From Patescibacteria group bacterium (GTDB lineage: Bacteria; Patescibacteriota; Minisyncoccia; Moranbacterales; DUUL01): 58,234 nt of DNA. A program made the translations under genes and the position numbers. Below the pieces are notes generated by a model that worked only from the letters and a program-made list of their open reading frames with translations, made no database searches and was not told where the DNA came from. Shown here in pieces: positions 34,920 to 43,618 of the stretch (within the stretch, counting starts at the first letter, position 1; each line of letters starts with the position of its first letter). The stretch lies in NCBI GenBank assembly GCA_015493225.1, contig WGDO01000032.1, positions 1 to 58,234 of the forward strand, in the 5' to 3' direction.

Positions 34920-35732
34920 ATGCCATTATTTAAAAAACATCAAAAAATTTTCTACACCATATTCATAATTTTAGCGGTGCTGATCGGGACTCGTTTTTTG
35001 GCAGTGGGAAAAAACAAAACAATAACAAATGTATTTTCTATCATAACCAGGCCAGTGGGAACAGTTTTTTCAACCATGGGTTGGTGGACTCATCAAAAAT
35101 TATCCTTTTTTATTAATATCGGCGACTTAAAAAATCAGAATCAAAAACTATTTAATGAAAATTTAACATTGCGTAGCCAAGTCGCCCAACTGGAAGAAAT
35201 AAAAAATGAAAATAATATTTTTAGGGAACAATTAAAACTCGCTCCCAGAGAAAAATATAATTTACTACCAGCTTTAATTATTGGTAGAGAATCAGGAGGA
35301 TATTCGGAAATTGTTTATATTAATAGAGGGCTTGGAGATGGAATAAAAAATAATATGGCAGTTTTAGTGGATAAAGGTGTCTTAATTGGTAGAGTGGTGG
35401 AAGCAGAAAAACACACTGCTAAGGTACGTTTAATTACAGACAAGGACTCTCGTCTAAATGCTCAAATAGTTAATAGCTCCGGCAAGGGATTGATAAAGGG
35501 GCAATTTGGTACCTCAATGATTATGACCATGATTCCCCAGACAGTGAAACTAAATAAAGGTGATACGGTGGTTACGTCCAATCTTAGTAATTATTTTCCG
35601 GAAGGATTATTGGTTGGCTACATCCAGGAAATAACCAGCAGTTCGGATCAACTTTTTCAACAGGCAACTATTTTTTCACCAGTTGATTTTGACAATTTAC
35701 ATTTAGTTTGGGTTTTGTTAGAAGGTAGATAG
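34920..35732 (+). CDS. mreC: Rod-shape protein MreC
   Basis: A 270-residue bitopic protein: N-terminal helix (about 10-28), coiled coil (about 70-100, NQKLFNENLTLRSQVAQLEE) and two beta-barrel domains (LPALIIGRESGGYSEIVYIN onward). MreC scaffolds the elongasome by contacting PBP2 and MreD. The order relative to mreB and mreD is conventional. Confidence 0.92.
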   Translation: MPLFKKHQKIFYTIFIILAVLIGTRFLAVGKNKTITNVFSIITRPVGTVFSTMGWWTHQKLSFFINIGDLKNQNQKLFNENLTLRSQVAQLEEIKNENNIFREQLKLAPREKYNLLPALIIGRESGGYSEIVYINRGLGDGIKNNMAVLVDKGVLIGRVVEAEKHTAKVRLITDKDSRLNAQIVNSSGKGLIKGQFGTSMIMTMIPQTVKLNKGDTVVTSNLSNYFPEGLLVGYIQEITSSSDQLFQQATIFSPVDFDNLHLVWVLLEGR

Positions 35733-35771
35733 AGGTATTAATTTTAAAGCTTTTCTTCTTACCATAATATT

Positions 35772-36245
35772 ATGAAAAAAAGATACATTTTTCTATTTCT
35801 ATTCCTATTCTTTTTCTTGGATTTTGCTTTTTTGCCAAATTTATTTACCGGACACTGGCGATTTCCATATTTTTTAGCTTCATTTTTAGTTTTACTATTA
35901 ATAAAAAGGAACTTTAGAAAAAATATTTTAGTATTGTTTGTGACTACTTATTTATTAACTATTGTCACCGGAATATCCTGGTGGTTAATGGTTTTAATTT
36001 GGCTGGGCATAGTCGGTTTAATCCTATTTTTAAAGGCAATTTTTTTAGAAAAGAATGTTTCTTTCCGACAAGCCAATTTAATTTTTTTAATTATTATGAC
36101 AATTTATTTTACAGGGATAATAATAATCAATAAATTTTTTATTGCTAGCTCACCTTATTTTACCTATTGGTTTGATTGGATATTTTACTTTCTGCTACTA
36201 ATGTTATTTTTTAATTTTAATTTATGGTTGGAAAATAAATTTTAA
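35772..36245 (+). CDS. mreD: MreD-like membrane protein
   Basis: A 157-residue, almost entirely hydrophobic protein with about five helices, placed between mreC and the PBP2 gene. Sequence identity with MreD is hard to judge because of low complexity, so the name rests on size, topology and position. Confidence 0.75.
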   Translation: MKKRYIFLFLFLFFFLDFAFLPNLFTGHWRFPYFLASFLVLLLIKRNFRKNILVLFVTTYLLTIVTGISWWLMVLIWLGIVGLILFLKAIFLEKNVSFRQANLIFLIIMTIYFTGIIIINKFFIASSPYFTYWFDWIFYFLLLMLFFNFNLWLENKF

Positions 36246-36283
36246 TTATTCAGTTTTGTATTAAAGCTCATTGTTTATTTCCA

Positions 36284-36401
36284 AAGGGAGAAATTATTTC
36301 CTAGCTTCCCCCCTTTGAAAAGGGGGGATTGAGGGGGGATTTTAAAGGTTTATCATCAATCTAAATCCACCCCTAACCCCTCCTTTACAAAGGAGGGGAA
36401 C
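36284..36401. repeat. C-run dispersed repeats
   Basis: The first 60 bases match 6738-6796 (AAATTATTTCCTAGCTTCCC onward). A second unit with AAATCCACCCCTAACCCC and the CCTCCTTT-ACA-AAGGAGG hairpin follows. Confidence 0.8.
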
Positions 36402-36408
36402 CAAAAAA

Positions 36409-36475
<67 letters not shown>

Positions 36476-36478
36476 CCT

Positions 36479-38422
36479 ATGAATCTCAAACGAAGAAAAA
36501 AAATAATCAGTCTAGAAATTGAAAATCCCTTGGATGAAGTATCCTTTACCAGGGAGACCTCGGAAATTATCAAGACTGAAAATACTAACTGGCAATATCG
36601 CGTTTTCTTTTCGATTATTTTTTTATTATTGGGAATATTATTTTTGAGAATGTTCTTTTTGCAAGTTTTAAAAGGAAATTATTATACAAAAGTAGCTAAT
36701 AATAATAGAATTAGAAAAGTGGTTATTAAAGCTCCTCGGGGAATTATTAAAGATGTTAAGGGAGAAGTTTTAGCTAGAAATATTCCTAGTTTTGAATTAA
36801 CTTTTGTGCCGGCTTTTTTACCTAGGGATAATCAAAAATTAGATGATATTTTAAACAAGATAGCGAATTTAACTGGCACTTCCAAAGAAATTCTGTGGCA
36901 AACAATTAACGAACAAAAAAGAACAGACCGCAGAACTTTTCAATTAATAGAACATTTAGATAATGATTTAGCCCTAAGACTTAAAGAGCAAAATAATATT
37001 TTATTAGGTATTGATGTTAGCCAAACCGCCCAGCGAGAGTATAATAAGGGAGAAATTTTTGCTCATGTTATTGGTTATGATGGAAAGGTGAATAAAAAGG
37101 ATTTGGAAAAATATCCCAATTATTTGCTGATTGATTATGTTGGTAAAAATGGACTGGAGGAGACTTATGAAAAATATTTACATGGAAAACATGGGGAGCA
37201 TCGTTATGAGGTAAATGCCCAGGGAAAAATTATTCAAGACCTGGGAGTAGTCGCTCCAACACCTGGCTCAGAATTAATTTTAAATATTGACGCAAAATTA
37301 CAAGAAAAAATTTATCAAGAAGCAGGTAAAATGATGGAGAAAAATAATGATGCCACAGGAGTAGTGGTAGTGGCTATTGATCCACGCGATGGAGCAGTGA
37401 GAGCCTTGGTTAGCTATCCAAGCTTTGATAATAATTTATTTACTAGGGGAATTTCTCAGGAGGTTTATCAAAACTTATTAAATGATTTTCATAAACCTCT
37501 TTTGAATAAAGCAATTTCTGGAACTTATCCTCCCGGTTCAACCTTTAAACCTCTGGTAGCTTGTGCCGCCCTAGAAGAGCATGTAGTTGATGAACACACA
37601 ACGGTAGATTGTCATGGACACATTAATGTTGGAAAGTGGCAATTTCCTGATTGGAAAGCTCATGGAGTAACTGACATTCGTAAAGCTATTGCTGAAAGTT
37701 GTGATGTTTATTTTTATGCCGTTGGAGGAGGATGGCAAAATATTAAAGGGTTGGGAATTGAGCAATTACGACGATACTCTAAATTATTTGGGTTAGGAGA
37801 TTATCTAGGAATAGATTTACCAGGAGAAAAAAAGGGATTGGTGCCGGGTACAACTTGGAAATTTAAGGAGTTGGGAGAAAGATGGTATATTGGAGATACC
37901 TATCACGGATCCATTGGACAAGGATATTTATTAACCACTCCTTTGCAAATGGCCAATGTAACTGCCACCATTGCCAATGGTGGAAAATTATATAGACCTA
38001 GAATAACAAAAGAGATTATTAATCCCTTAACAAAAAAGAAAACAGAAATAAAAAAAGATATTTTAAATGAAAATTTTATTAGTCCAGAGAATATTAAAAT
38101 TGTTCAGGAGGGAATGCGTCAAACCGTTACTGCTGGGTCGGGTAGAGCTTTAAATAATTTAAAAGTACATACAGCCGGTAAGACAGGAACTGCTCAATTT
38201 GGCAATGAAGATAAAACTCATTCTTGGTATGTTTCCTATGGTCCCTATGAAAATCCAGAATTGGCTATGGTTGTTTTGGTAGAAGGAGGCGGAGAAGGGC
38301 ATGAATGGGCTGTCCCCTTGACGAAGGAGGTATATAAGTGGTATTTTGATGAAGGGAGAGGAGCGACACCGATAATTAGCGTTGATATAGATAGAGTGGA
38401 CAAAAAAGATAGTAGCAATTAA
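36479..38422 (+). CDS. mrdA: Penicillin-binding protein 2 (elongation transpeptidase)
   Basis: A 647-residue class B PBP that cross-links peptidoglycan during elongation. One transmembrane helix (about 43-63) is followed by the dimerisation domain (KAPRGIIKDVKGEVLARN) and the transpeptidase domain with SxxK in PGSTFKPL, SCD in AESCDVYFYA where SxN is usual, and KTGTAQ. It lies downstream of mreBCD. Translation starts directly after a heptad repeat with no Shine-Dalgarno sequence. Confidence 0.94.
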   Translation: MNLKRRKKIISLEIENPLDEVSFTRETSEIIKTENTNWQYRVFFSIIFLLLGILFLRMFFLQVLKGNYYTKVANNNRIRKVVIKAPRGIIKDVKGEVLARNIPSFELTFVPAFLPRDNQKLDDILNKIANLTGTSKEILWQTINEQKRTDRRTFQLIEHLDNDLALRLKEQNNILLGIDVSQTAQREYNKGEIFAHVIGYDGKVNKKDLEKYPNYLLIDYVGKNGLEETYEKYLHGKHGEHRYEVNAQGKIIQDLGVVAPTPGSELILNIDAKLQEKIYQEAGKMMEKNNDATGVVVVAIDPRDGAVRALVSYPSFDNNLFTRGISQEVYQNLLNDFHKPLLNKAISGTYPPGSTFKPLVACAALEEHVVDEHTTVDCHGHINVGKWQFPDWKAHGVTDIRKAIAESCDVYFYAVGGGWQNIKGLGIEQLRRYSKLFGLGDYLGIDLPGEKKGLVPGTTWKFKELGERWYIGDTYHGSIGQGYLLTTPLQMANVTATIANGGKLYRPRITKEIINPLTKKKTEIKKDILNENFISPENIKIVQEGMRQTVTAGSGRALNNLKVHTAGKTGTAQFGNEDKTHSWYVSYGPYENPELAMVVLVEGGGEGHEWAVPLTKEVYKWYFDEGRGATPIISVDIDRVDKKDSSN

Positions 38423-38445
38423 GATGAAAGTAAGTAGTTTGTGTC

Positions 38446-38602
38446 GCAATTTTAAGTTTTAAATTTTAAGTTTTAAATGAATTTTAAATGATTTAGTGAT
38501 AAATTTTAAATATAGTTATAATACTATTCTTTTTTATTTAAAATTGAAACATTTAAAATTGGAATATTGAATTAAAATTTAAAATTTACAAATTAAAATT
38601 AA
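38446..38602. repeat. AT-rich dispersed repeat, divergent copy
   Basis: Inverted TTTTAAATTTTAAGTTTTAA and AATTGAATTAAAATTTAAAA type ends around a short unique middle, filling the gap before yebC. Confidence 0.55.
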
Positions 38603-38621
38603 TTTTTTAAGAAAAAATTAT

Positions 38622-39341
38622 ATGTCAGGACATAGTAAATGGTCAACCATCAAACACAAAAAAGCGATTAACGATGCCAAACGAGCCAATGTTTTTACCA
38701 AGTATGCCAAAATAATTGAAGTGGCGGCGCGAAATGGTGGCGACCCGGAAATGAATTTTGGTCTTCGGATGGCCATTGATAAGGCTCGTTCAATTAATAT
38801 GCCAAAAGACAACATTGAAAGAGCTATTAAACGAGGAACCGGCGAAGCCAAAGACGGAGTTATTTTGGAAGAAATAACCTACGAAGCCTATGGCCCAGGG
38901 CAGGTTTCTATGTTAATCCAGTGTATTACGGATAATAAAAACAGAACTCTAACCGATGTCAAAACAACCCTAAAAAAGAATAAGGGTAAATTTGTGGAAG
39001 GAGGCGGAGTCAGTTGGCAGTTTGAACAGAAAGGACTAATTGTGGTGGAAGATATCAAACCAGAAGAGCAAGAAAAAATAGAAATGGATATTATTGAAAG
39101 TGGCGCAGATGATTATGAATTTGACGACGAGATGGCGATGATTTACACAAAAGGTAATGAATTAAAAAAGGTACAAGATACTTTGGAGAATGCCGGTCTA
39201 AAAATCACCGAAGCAAAAATAATTTTTGATGCCAAAGATAAAATCTCCGTTTCCGACGAGGAATTGGCAGACCTAGAAAACTTAATAGGATTATTAGAAG
39301 AAAATGACGACGTCTCAGAAGTCTGGACGTCGTTGGAGTAA
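38622..39341 (+). CDS. yebC: YebC/PmpR family protein
   Basis: A 239-residue member of the YebC family, annotated as transcriptional regulators and more recently implicated in translation of difficult motifs. The invariant start MSGHSKWSTIKHKKAINDAK and KDNIERAIKRGTGE are intact. In many bacteria it neighbours ruvC, as here with one gene between. Confidence 0.95.
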   Translation: MSGHSKWSTIKHKKAINDAKRANVFTKYAKIIEVAARNGGDPEMNFGLRMAIDKARSINMPKDNIERAIKRGTGEAKDGVILEEITYEAYGPGQVSMLIQCITDNKNRTLTDVKTTLKKNKGKFVEGGGVSWQFEQKGLIVVEDIKPEEQEKIEMDIIESGADDYEFDDEMAMIYTKGNELKKVQDTLENAGLKITEAKIIFDAKDKISVSDEELADLENLIGLLEENDDVSEVWTSLE

Positions 39342-39348
39342 GAATTGC

Positions 39349-39440
39349 TCTCCAGCTCCCCCCTTTTTTTAAAGGGGAATTGAGAGAGGATTTTCGTAGC
39401 CTCCCCCCTTCACAAAGGGGGGATTGAGGGGGGATTTTTA
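39349..39440. repeat. C-run hairpin repeats
   Basis: Two units: CCCCCCTTTTTTTAAAGGGG with GAGAGAGGATTTT, then CCCCCCTTCACAAAGGGGGG with GAGGGGGGATTTTT. Confidence 0.75.
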
Positions 39441-39571
39441 GACTGAAGAGATAAAATGAATTAATTTTTAATTTTAAACTTTTCAACAAGATCAAAAGAT
39501 AAAGCTCACCCATAATAACTAATAATTTTTATTAAATGAAATTAGACAAAAACAAATAACATTAAAACCCA

Positions 39572-40204
39572 ATGACAAAAAAACTATCTGAAAAAGAAAT
39601 AACCTTGCAAACCTATAATAAATCAGCCAAAGAATTGGCTGAATATTTTAATAGTATTGGCTCTCGTAAAAGTGATATTAATAGGGCTTTCTCTTATATA
39701 AATAAAAAAGAGCCAAAGGTATTAGAAATTGGTTGTGGGGATGGTCGTGATGCGGAATATATTATAAATAAAACGAAAAATTATGAGGGATTTGATTTAT
39801 CTGAGGAGATGATAAATACAGTTAAGACAAAAGTATCTAAAGGAAATTTTCATGTGGCTGACTTAGAAGAATATTTTTTCAAAAACAAACCAAATAAAAA
39901 GTATGACATTATTTTTGCCTTTGCATCACTACTACACAGTAATAAACAGACATTAAAAAAAGTAATTTTAAGAGTTAGTGACTTTATAACGAAAGGAGGA
40001 ATATTTTATATCTCATTAAAAATAAAAAAAGTTTATACAAGAGAAACAAAAAAAGATAGATTTGGTACACGGGTATTTTATTATTATACCCCAGAATTAA
40101 TTCAAAATTTTGCGCAAAATAGATATAAAACTCTTTTTATGGAAACTCAAATAATTGGTAAAACAGAATGGTTGACCATCATTTTACAAAAAACTAAAAA
40201 TTAG
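39572..40204 (+). CDS. Class I SAM-dependent methyltransferase
   Basis: A 210-residue Rossmann methyltransferase. Motif I is VLEIGCGDGRDAEYI, followed by EGFDLSEEMI and the acidic FHVADLEEYF; IIFAFASLLHSNK fits motif IV. The substrate is unknown. It is 12 bases upstream of ruvC, suggesting an operon. Confidence 0.88.
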   Translation: MTKKLSEKEITLQTYNKSAKELAEYFNSIGSRKSDINRAFSYINKKEPKVLEIGCGDGRDAEYIINKTKNYEGFDLSEEMINTVKTKVSKGNFHVADLEEYFFKNKPNKKYDIIFAFASLLHSNKQTLKKVILRVSDFITKGGIFYISLKIKKVYTRETKKDRFGTRVFYYYTPELIQNFAQNRYKTLFMETQIIGKTEWLTIILQKTKN

Positions 40205-40216
40205 GGATTAAAAACA

Positions 40217-40729
40217 ATGAAAGATAAAAACAAAGAAATAATTATTCTCGGTATTGACCCGGGGACGGCGATTACTGGTTGGGGAATTATTAAGGATGGG
40301 AAGAAGGAGATGGAGGTAGTGGCTTATGGCTGTATTGAGACGAGTAAAAACAAAACCGATGTGGAAAGATTAAAAGAAACAGCTAAAGATTTACAGGCAA
40401 TTATCAAAGAATACAAACCAGATGAAATGGCCATTGAGGAATTATTCTTTTTTAAGAATCTAAAGACAGCTATAAAAGTAGCTCAATCCCGAGGAGTACT
40501 AATGTTTGTTACTGCCAAGCAGAAAATTTCGGTGGCGGAATATACTCCCTTGCAAATTAAGCAAGCCTTAACTGGTTACGGGAGAGCAGATAAAAAACAG
40601 ATGCAAATAATGGTGCAAAGCATTCTTAAACTTAAAACTATTCCTAAACCAGATGATGCTGCTGATGCTCTGGCCGTCGCCATCTGTCATCAACAATCTC
40701 GCAAACTAGAACAACTGATGAAAAAGTGA
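40217..40729 (+). CDS. ruvC: Holliday junction endonuclease RuvC
   Basis: A 170-residue resolvase that cleaves four-way junctions in recombination. The four acidic residues are visible in ILGIDPGTAITGWGI, AIEELFF and KPDDAADALAVAICH, and the length is typical. RuvA and RuvB are not in this window. Confidence 0.95.
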   Translation: MKDKNKEIIILGIDPGTAITGWGIIKDGKKEMEVVAYGCIETSKNKTDVERLKETAKDLQAIIKEYKPDEMAIEELFFFKNLKTAIKVAQSRGVLMFVTAKQKISVAEYTPLQIKQALTGYGRADKKQMQIMVQSILKLKTIPKPDDAADALAVAICHQQSRKLEQLMKK

Positions 40730-40884
40730 TTGATTTTAAGTTGCCCCCTTTTTAAAGGGGGCAGAAGGCTGGACAAATTTTTTTAGTTTGCGTAGTTGTG
40801 AATTTATCCCGCGAAGCCAAAGGCGAAGTAGGAGAGTGGAATAAAAAGAATTTGTTCAGGCTTCGGGGGTTTTTAAGTAGCTAA

Positions 40885-40985
40885 CCGAAAAACCCCCCAA
40901 ATTCTCTTATTACTTTTATTTATCAACTTCGTTGATAAATAAAAGTAATAAGAGAATTTGACCCCCTTTACACAGGAGGCAGACC
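40885..40985. repeat. Perfect 30-bp hairpin repeat with C-run ends
   Basis: Between CCCCCC and GACCCCCTTTACACAGGAGG lies an inverted repeat with 30-base perfect arms (starting CAAATTCTCTTATTAC) around the loop TTC. The same design is at 55660-55765. C-run fragments also occupy 40738-40765. Confidence 0.85.
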
Positions 40986-41014
40986 AAGACAATTTTAAAT
41001 TTTAACAAAAAATC

Positions 41015-42319
41015 ATGCAAGAAAATAATCAAAAACGAATAATTAACTTTGAAAAATATGAGTTAGCCAACGGGGTGAGGGTGGTTTTGGCTCCAGATGA
41101 ACGAGCAGTAGCAACCATTGCTCAAGTTTTGGTTGGCACTGGTTCAAAATATGAAAATAAAAAAAATAACGGTATTTCCCATTTTTTAGAACATATGGTT
41201 TTTAAGGGAACGAAAACTAGACCGTCCACCAAAGCCATAGCCGAAGAGGTAGATAGTGTTGGCGGACAAATGAATGCTTTTACCGGACAAGAAGAAACTG
41301 GTTATTGGATTAAAATGCCAACGGAACATAGTGGATTGGCTTTGGATTTGGTGGCGGACATTTATCTTAATTCCTTACTGGAGCAAAAAGAACTAGAGAA
41401 AGAAAGAGGCGTAATTTTACAGGAGATGGCTATGTATGAAGATATGCCAATGCGTAAAGTGGAAGAAGTTTTTGAGGAGTTATTATATGGCGATCAACCA
41501 GCTGGATGGCCAATAATCGGTCAGGAAAAAAATATTCAAAAACTGACTGCCCAAGATTTAAAAAAATACATACAAAAACAATACCTGCCGGCCGAAACAG
41601 TCGTAACGGTAGCTGGTAATTTTTCCGTTCCGAAGATTAAAAAACAAATACAGGAATTATTTGGTAAGAAAAGAAAGACAGATAAAAGAAATAAGCGACC
41701 AGAAGTTAAAGAAAAACAACGACAGCCTCGTTTGCAAATAGAAGAAAAAGACACTGACCAGACTCATTTGGTACTGGGCTTTCGTTCCTATAATATGTTT
41801 GACCGACGAAAATATGCCCTAAGTTTATTGTCTAGTATTCTCGGCGGGGGAATGAGTTCTCGGATGTTTCTGCGAATTAGAGAACGAGAAGGACTGGCTT
41901 ACTACATTCACACCGCCAGTGAAACAAATTTAGATACGGGGGTTTTTGCTATTCAAGCTGGTGTCAGTCACGATAATTCAGAAAAGACCGTTAAATTAAT
42001 TTTGCAGGAGGTTCTAAAAGTCGCTAAAAAGAAAGTAACAGAAAAAGAGTTGAAAAAATCCAAGGATAAAATCAAAGGTTCTTTTACAATGGGATTAGAG
42101 ACCATTCAATCCCGGGCTGGATTTTTAGCCAACCAAGAACTTTTCCGAAGAGATATTAAAACGGTTAAATATATTTTAAAACAGTATGATAGAGTAACCG
42201 CAGAAGACATTCAAAAAGTCGCCCAACAAATTTTCAAAAATTCCAAACTCAACCTAGCCATCATCGGCCCGCATAAGAATAATGAAGAAAGGTTGAAAGA
42301 AATTTTGAAGGTTTCTTAA
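41015..42319 (+). CDS. M16 family zinc peptidase (processing-protease type)
   Basis: A 434-residue single-chain M16B-like peptidase. The inverted zinc motif HFLEH is near residue 51 with the distant Glu in LEKERGVILQEM. SSILGGGMSSRMFLRIRE and REGLAYYIHTASET fit the C-terminal half. Homologues degrade small peptides. No signal peptide is seen, so it is cytoplasmic. Confidence 0.92.
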   Translation: MQENNQKRIINFEKYELANGVRVVLAPDERAVATIAQVLVGTGSKYENKKNNGISHFLEHMVFKGTKTRPSTKAIAEEVDSVGGQMNAFTGQEETGYWIKMPTEHSGLALDLVADIYLNSLLEQKELEKERGVILQEMAMYEDMPMRKVEEVFEELLYGDQPAGWPIIGQEKNIQKLTAQDLKKYIQKQYLPAETVVTVAGNFSVPKIKKQIQELFGKKRKTDKRNKRPEVKEKQRQPRLQIEEKDTDQTHLVLGFRSYNMFDRRKYALSLLSSILGGGMSSRMFLRIREREGLAYYIHTASETNLDTGVFAIQAGVSHDNSEKTVKLILQEVLKVAKKKVTEKELKKSKDKIKGSFTMGLETIQSRAGFLANQELFRRDIKTVKYILKQYDRVTAEDIQKVAQQIFKNSKLNLAIIGPHKNNEERLKEILKVS

Positions 42320-42402
42320 AAATTTTAAATTTTAAATTTTAAGTTTTCCAGCCTTACTGAAGTATTGACTGAGCTGTTAATGTTGTGCTAACCTTAATTT
42401 GT

Positions 42403-42455
42403 AGGTATAGGGTGTACATTAAAGATGGTGCTAAAATTAAATTAGCATAATCAAC
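42403..42455 (+). pseudogene. Duplicated tail of the 42726 gene
   Basis: The frame reads CRYRVYIKDGAKIKLA and stops, resembling CRWAVKKIEKDGAKIEL at the end of the small gene 440 bases downstream; the DNA KDGAKI segments match closely. It has no proper start and looks like the remnant of a duplicated gene. Confidence 0.5.
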
Positions 42456-42482
42456 AAAATAATTTACAGAGGAGGAATTGGC

Positions 42483-42668
42483 ATGACCAATATCATAACA
42501 TTTTTTTTGGGGTCAAGTAATAATATAAATCCTTTATTTACTACACTAGGTGTTGGGTGGCTATGTGTTTTTATTTACCTGCTGTGGCAAAAGGGTCGTC
42601 TAGAAAAATATATGAACAAAATAACCAATGTTGAATTTTGTTATACTGTCAGTTCTGGTGATAACTGA
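42483..42668 (+). CDS. Small single-pass membrane protein
   Basis: A 61-residue protein with one helix (FTTLGVGWLCVFIYLLW, about 19-36) and a short hydrophilic tail. GAGGAGG stands seven bases before the ATG. The stop is UGA, and the same frame stays open for another 76 codons, ending as the next gene. It is the first of a series of tiny genes with strong ribosome-binding sites. No family is recognised. Confidence 0.6.
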   Translation: MTNIITFFLGSSNNINPLFTTLGVGWLCVFIYLLWQKGRLEKYMNKITNVEFCYTVSSGDN

Positions 42669-42690
42669 GCGGTCACTATACATACGTTCA

Positions 42691-42717
42691 TATGTGTCGG
42701 GAACACATACTGGGAGG
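42691..42717 (+). promoter_or_regulatory. Hairpin next to Shine-Dalgarno sequence
   Basis: TATGTGT-CGGGA-ACACATA forms a 7-bp hairpin ending two bases before GGGAGG, which serves a TTG start at 42726. This spacing could couple translation to the upstream gene. Confidence 0.5.
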
Positions 42718-42725
42718 CAGTACCT

Positions 42726-42899
42726 TTGTTTTTGTTCTTTGTTGTGGTAAGAAAATGTATTTACGATGAAGATATTGTAAGAAAAATGACAAAAGAAAGT
42801 TATCGAGACTCAGAATTAATCATCTGGCAATGTCGCTGGGCAGTTAAGAAAATCGAAAAAGATGGTGCTAAAATTGAATTGGTGCAATCAGCAGATTAG
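42726..42899 (+). CDS. Small basic protein (TTG start)
   Basis: A 57-residue protein beginning with a hydrophobic patch (LFFVVV) and continuing in a charged helix (DGAKIEL near the end). The start is TTG, eight bases after GGGAGG. It is in the same frame as the preceding gene across its UGA stop, so a read-through product is formally possible. A decayed copy of its 3' end lies at 42403. Confidence 0.5.
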   Translation: MFLFFVVVRKCIYDEDIVRKMTKESYRDSELIIWQCRWAVKKIEKDGAKIELVQSAD

Positions 42900-42914
42900 C
42901 CTTTGGAGGGTGTC

Positions 42915-43052
42915 ATGAACAAAAAGGGAAAAGCGGCAAAAAGAAAACAAGCAAAAAAAACGGAAAAATACTGCAATAAAAAGAAAAGCCGAGGTGCTTA
43001 TAACGTCGAAATCAAGATGGGTTGGCTGGATGAGGGAGAGAAGATACTCTGA
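42915..43052 (+). CDS. Tiny Lys-rich protein, possibly frameshifted
   Basis: GGAGGG precedes ATG by four bases. The zero frame gives 45 residues, very Lys-rich at the start. An A8 run at 42953-42960 sits early in it; skipping one base there opens a frame that continues to 43161 with RYSDLKKQLSKKSLEIVRAR. The longer reading looks more protein-like, so this is either a frameshifted or phase-variable gene. Confidence 0.4.
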   Translation: MNKKGKAAKRKQAKKTEKYCNKKKSRGAYNVEIKMGWLDEGEKIL

Positions 43053-43108
43053 CTTGAAAAAGCAGCTAAGTAAAAAGTCCCTAGAAATTGTTCGGGCGAG
43101 AACATTAA

Positions 43109-43510
43109 TTGAGGACATTGTTTTTTTTAAATGCTGGTACAGAGCCATTCGTGCGTATTGAATTATCTACGCCCAATTCTCATGTTAAAGCCCTGGATAA
43201 ACTTGTCCGGAAAAAAACATTCAAGGGGGACAATTTTGTAAATTTAGCAACCAGACAGCGTTATTCGACAAATTGTGCCTTTTCTAGAGAAAATTTATTT
43301 TTAGTTGGTTATTTATCAGAAGATGAGTATGCCGAATTTGAACGAATTTCCACAGGAGGCTCTTCATTGTCATGGACAGCAGAAGTTATTGTTTACAATT
43401 TTCCTCGTGAAAAGACTAAGATTGTCGAAGTTTATGCAGATGTTAATTGGTCTATGGACAGGGAATTGATTTCTAGGGATCTTGAAGTATATAATTTTCA
43501 GGGGTTGTAA
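43109..43510 (+). CDS. Protein of unknown function, uncertain start
   Basis: The open frame encodes up to 133 residues with a regular mixed composition (FVNLATRQRYSTNCAFSREN, SLSWTAEVIVYNFPREKTK). No ATG start exists near its beginning; TTG at 43109 or GTG at 43151 would be needed, neither with a ribosome-binding site. A T8 run at 43121-43128 joins it to the preceding frame if one base is skipped, so it may be the body of a single gene started at 42915. Confidence 0.5.
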   Translation: MRTLFFLNAGTEPFVRIELSTPNSHVKALDKLVRKKTFKGDNFVNLATRQRYSTNCAFSRENLFLVGYLSEDEYAEFERISTGGSSLSWTAEVIVYNFPREKTKIVEVYADVNWSMDRELISRDLEVYNFQGL

Positions 43511-43583
43511 AATATCTTATGGCAGTTTTATGGCGATGTTTATTCGAGTATTTCCTATTGGGTGAATATCGTCTTTTTTATCC

Positions 43584-43612
43584 TTGATATTTCTTTCAAA
43601 GTAGGCTATTAT
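43584..43612 (+). promoter_or_regulatory. Promoter of the structured RNA gene
   Basis: TTGATA and TATTAT with the optimal 17-base spacing, predicting a start near 43619. Confidence 0.65.
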
Positions 43613-43618
43613 AAAACC

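Noticed and set aside
42666-42899. Genetic code change with UGA read as an amino acid
   Set aside because: Many genes in the window end in UGA at the expected family length, for example ruvC and pgeF. The in-frame continuation is better explained by a second gene with its own GGGAGG and TTG start.
42888-43148. 86-codon minus-strand frame over the mini-gene island
   Set aside because: Cys/Phe-rich antisense of Lys-rich coding sequence, without start signals; a shadow frame.
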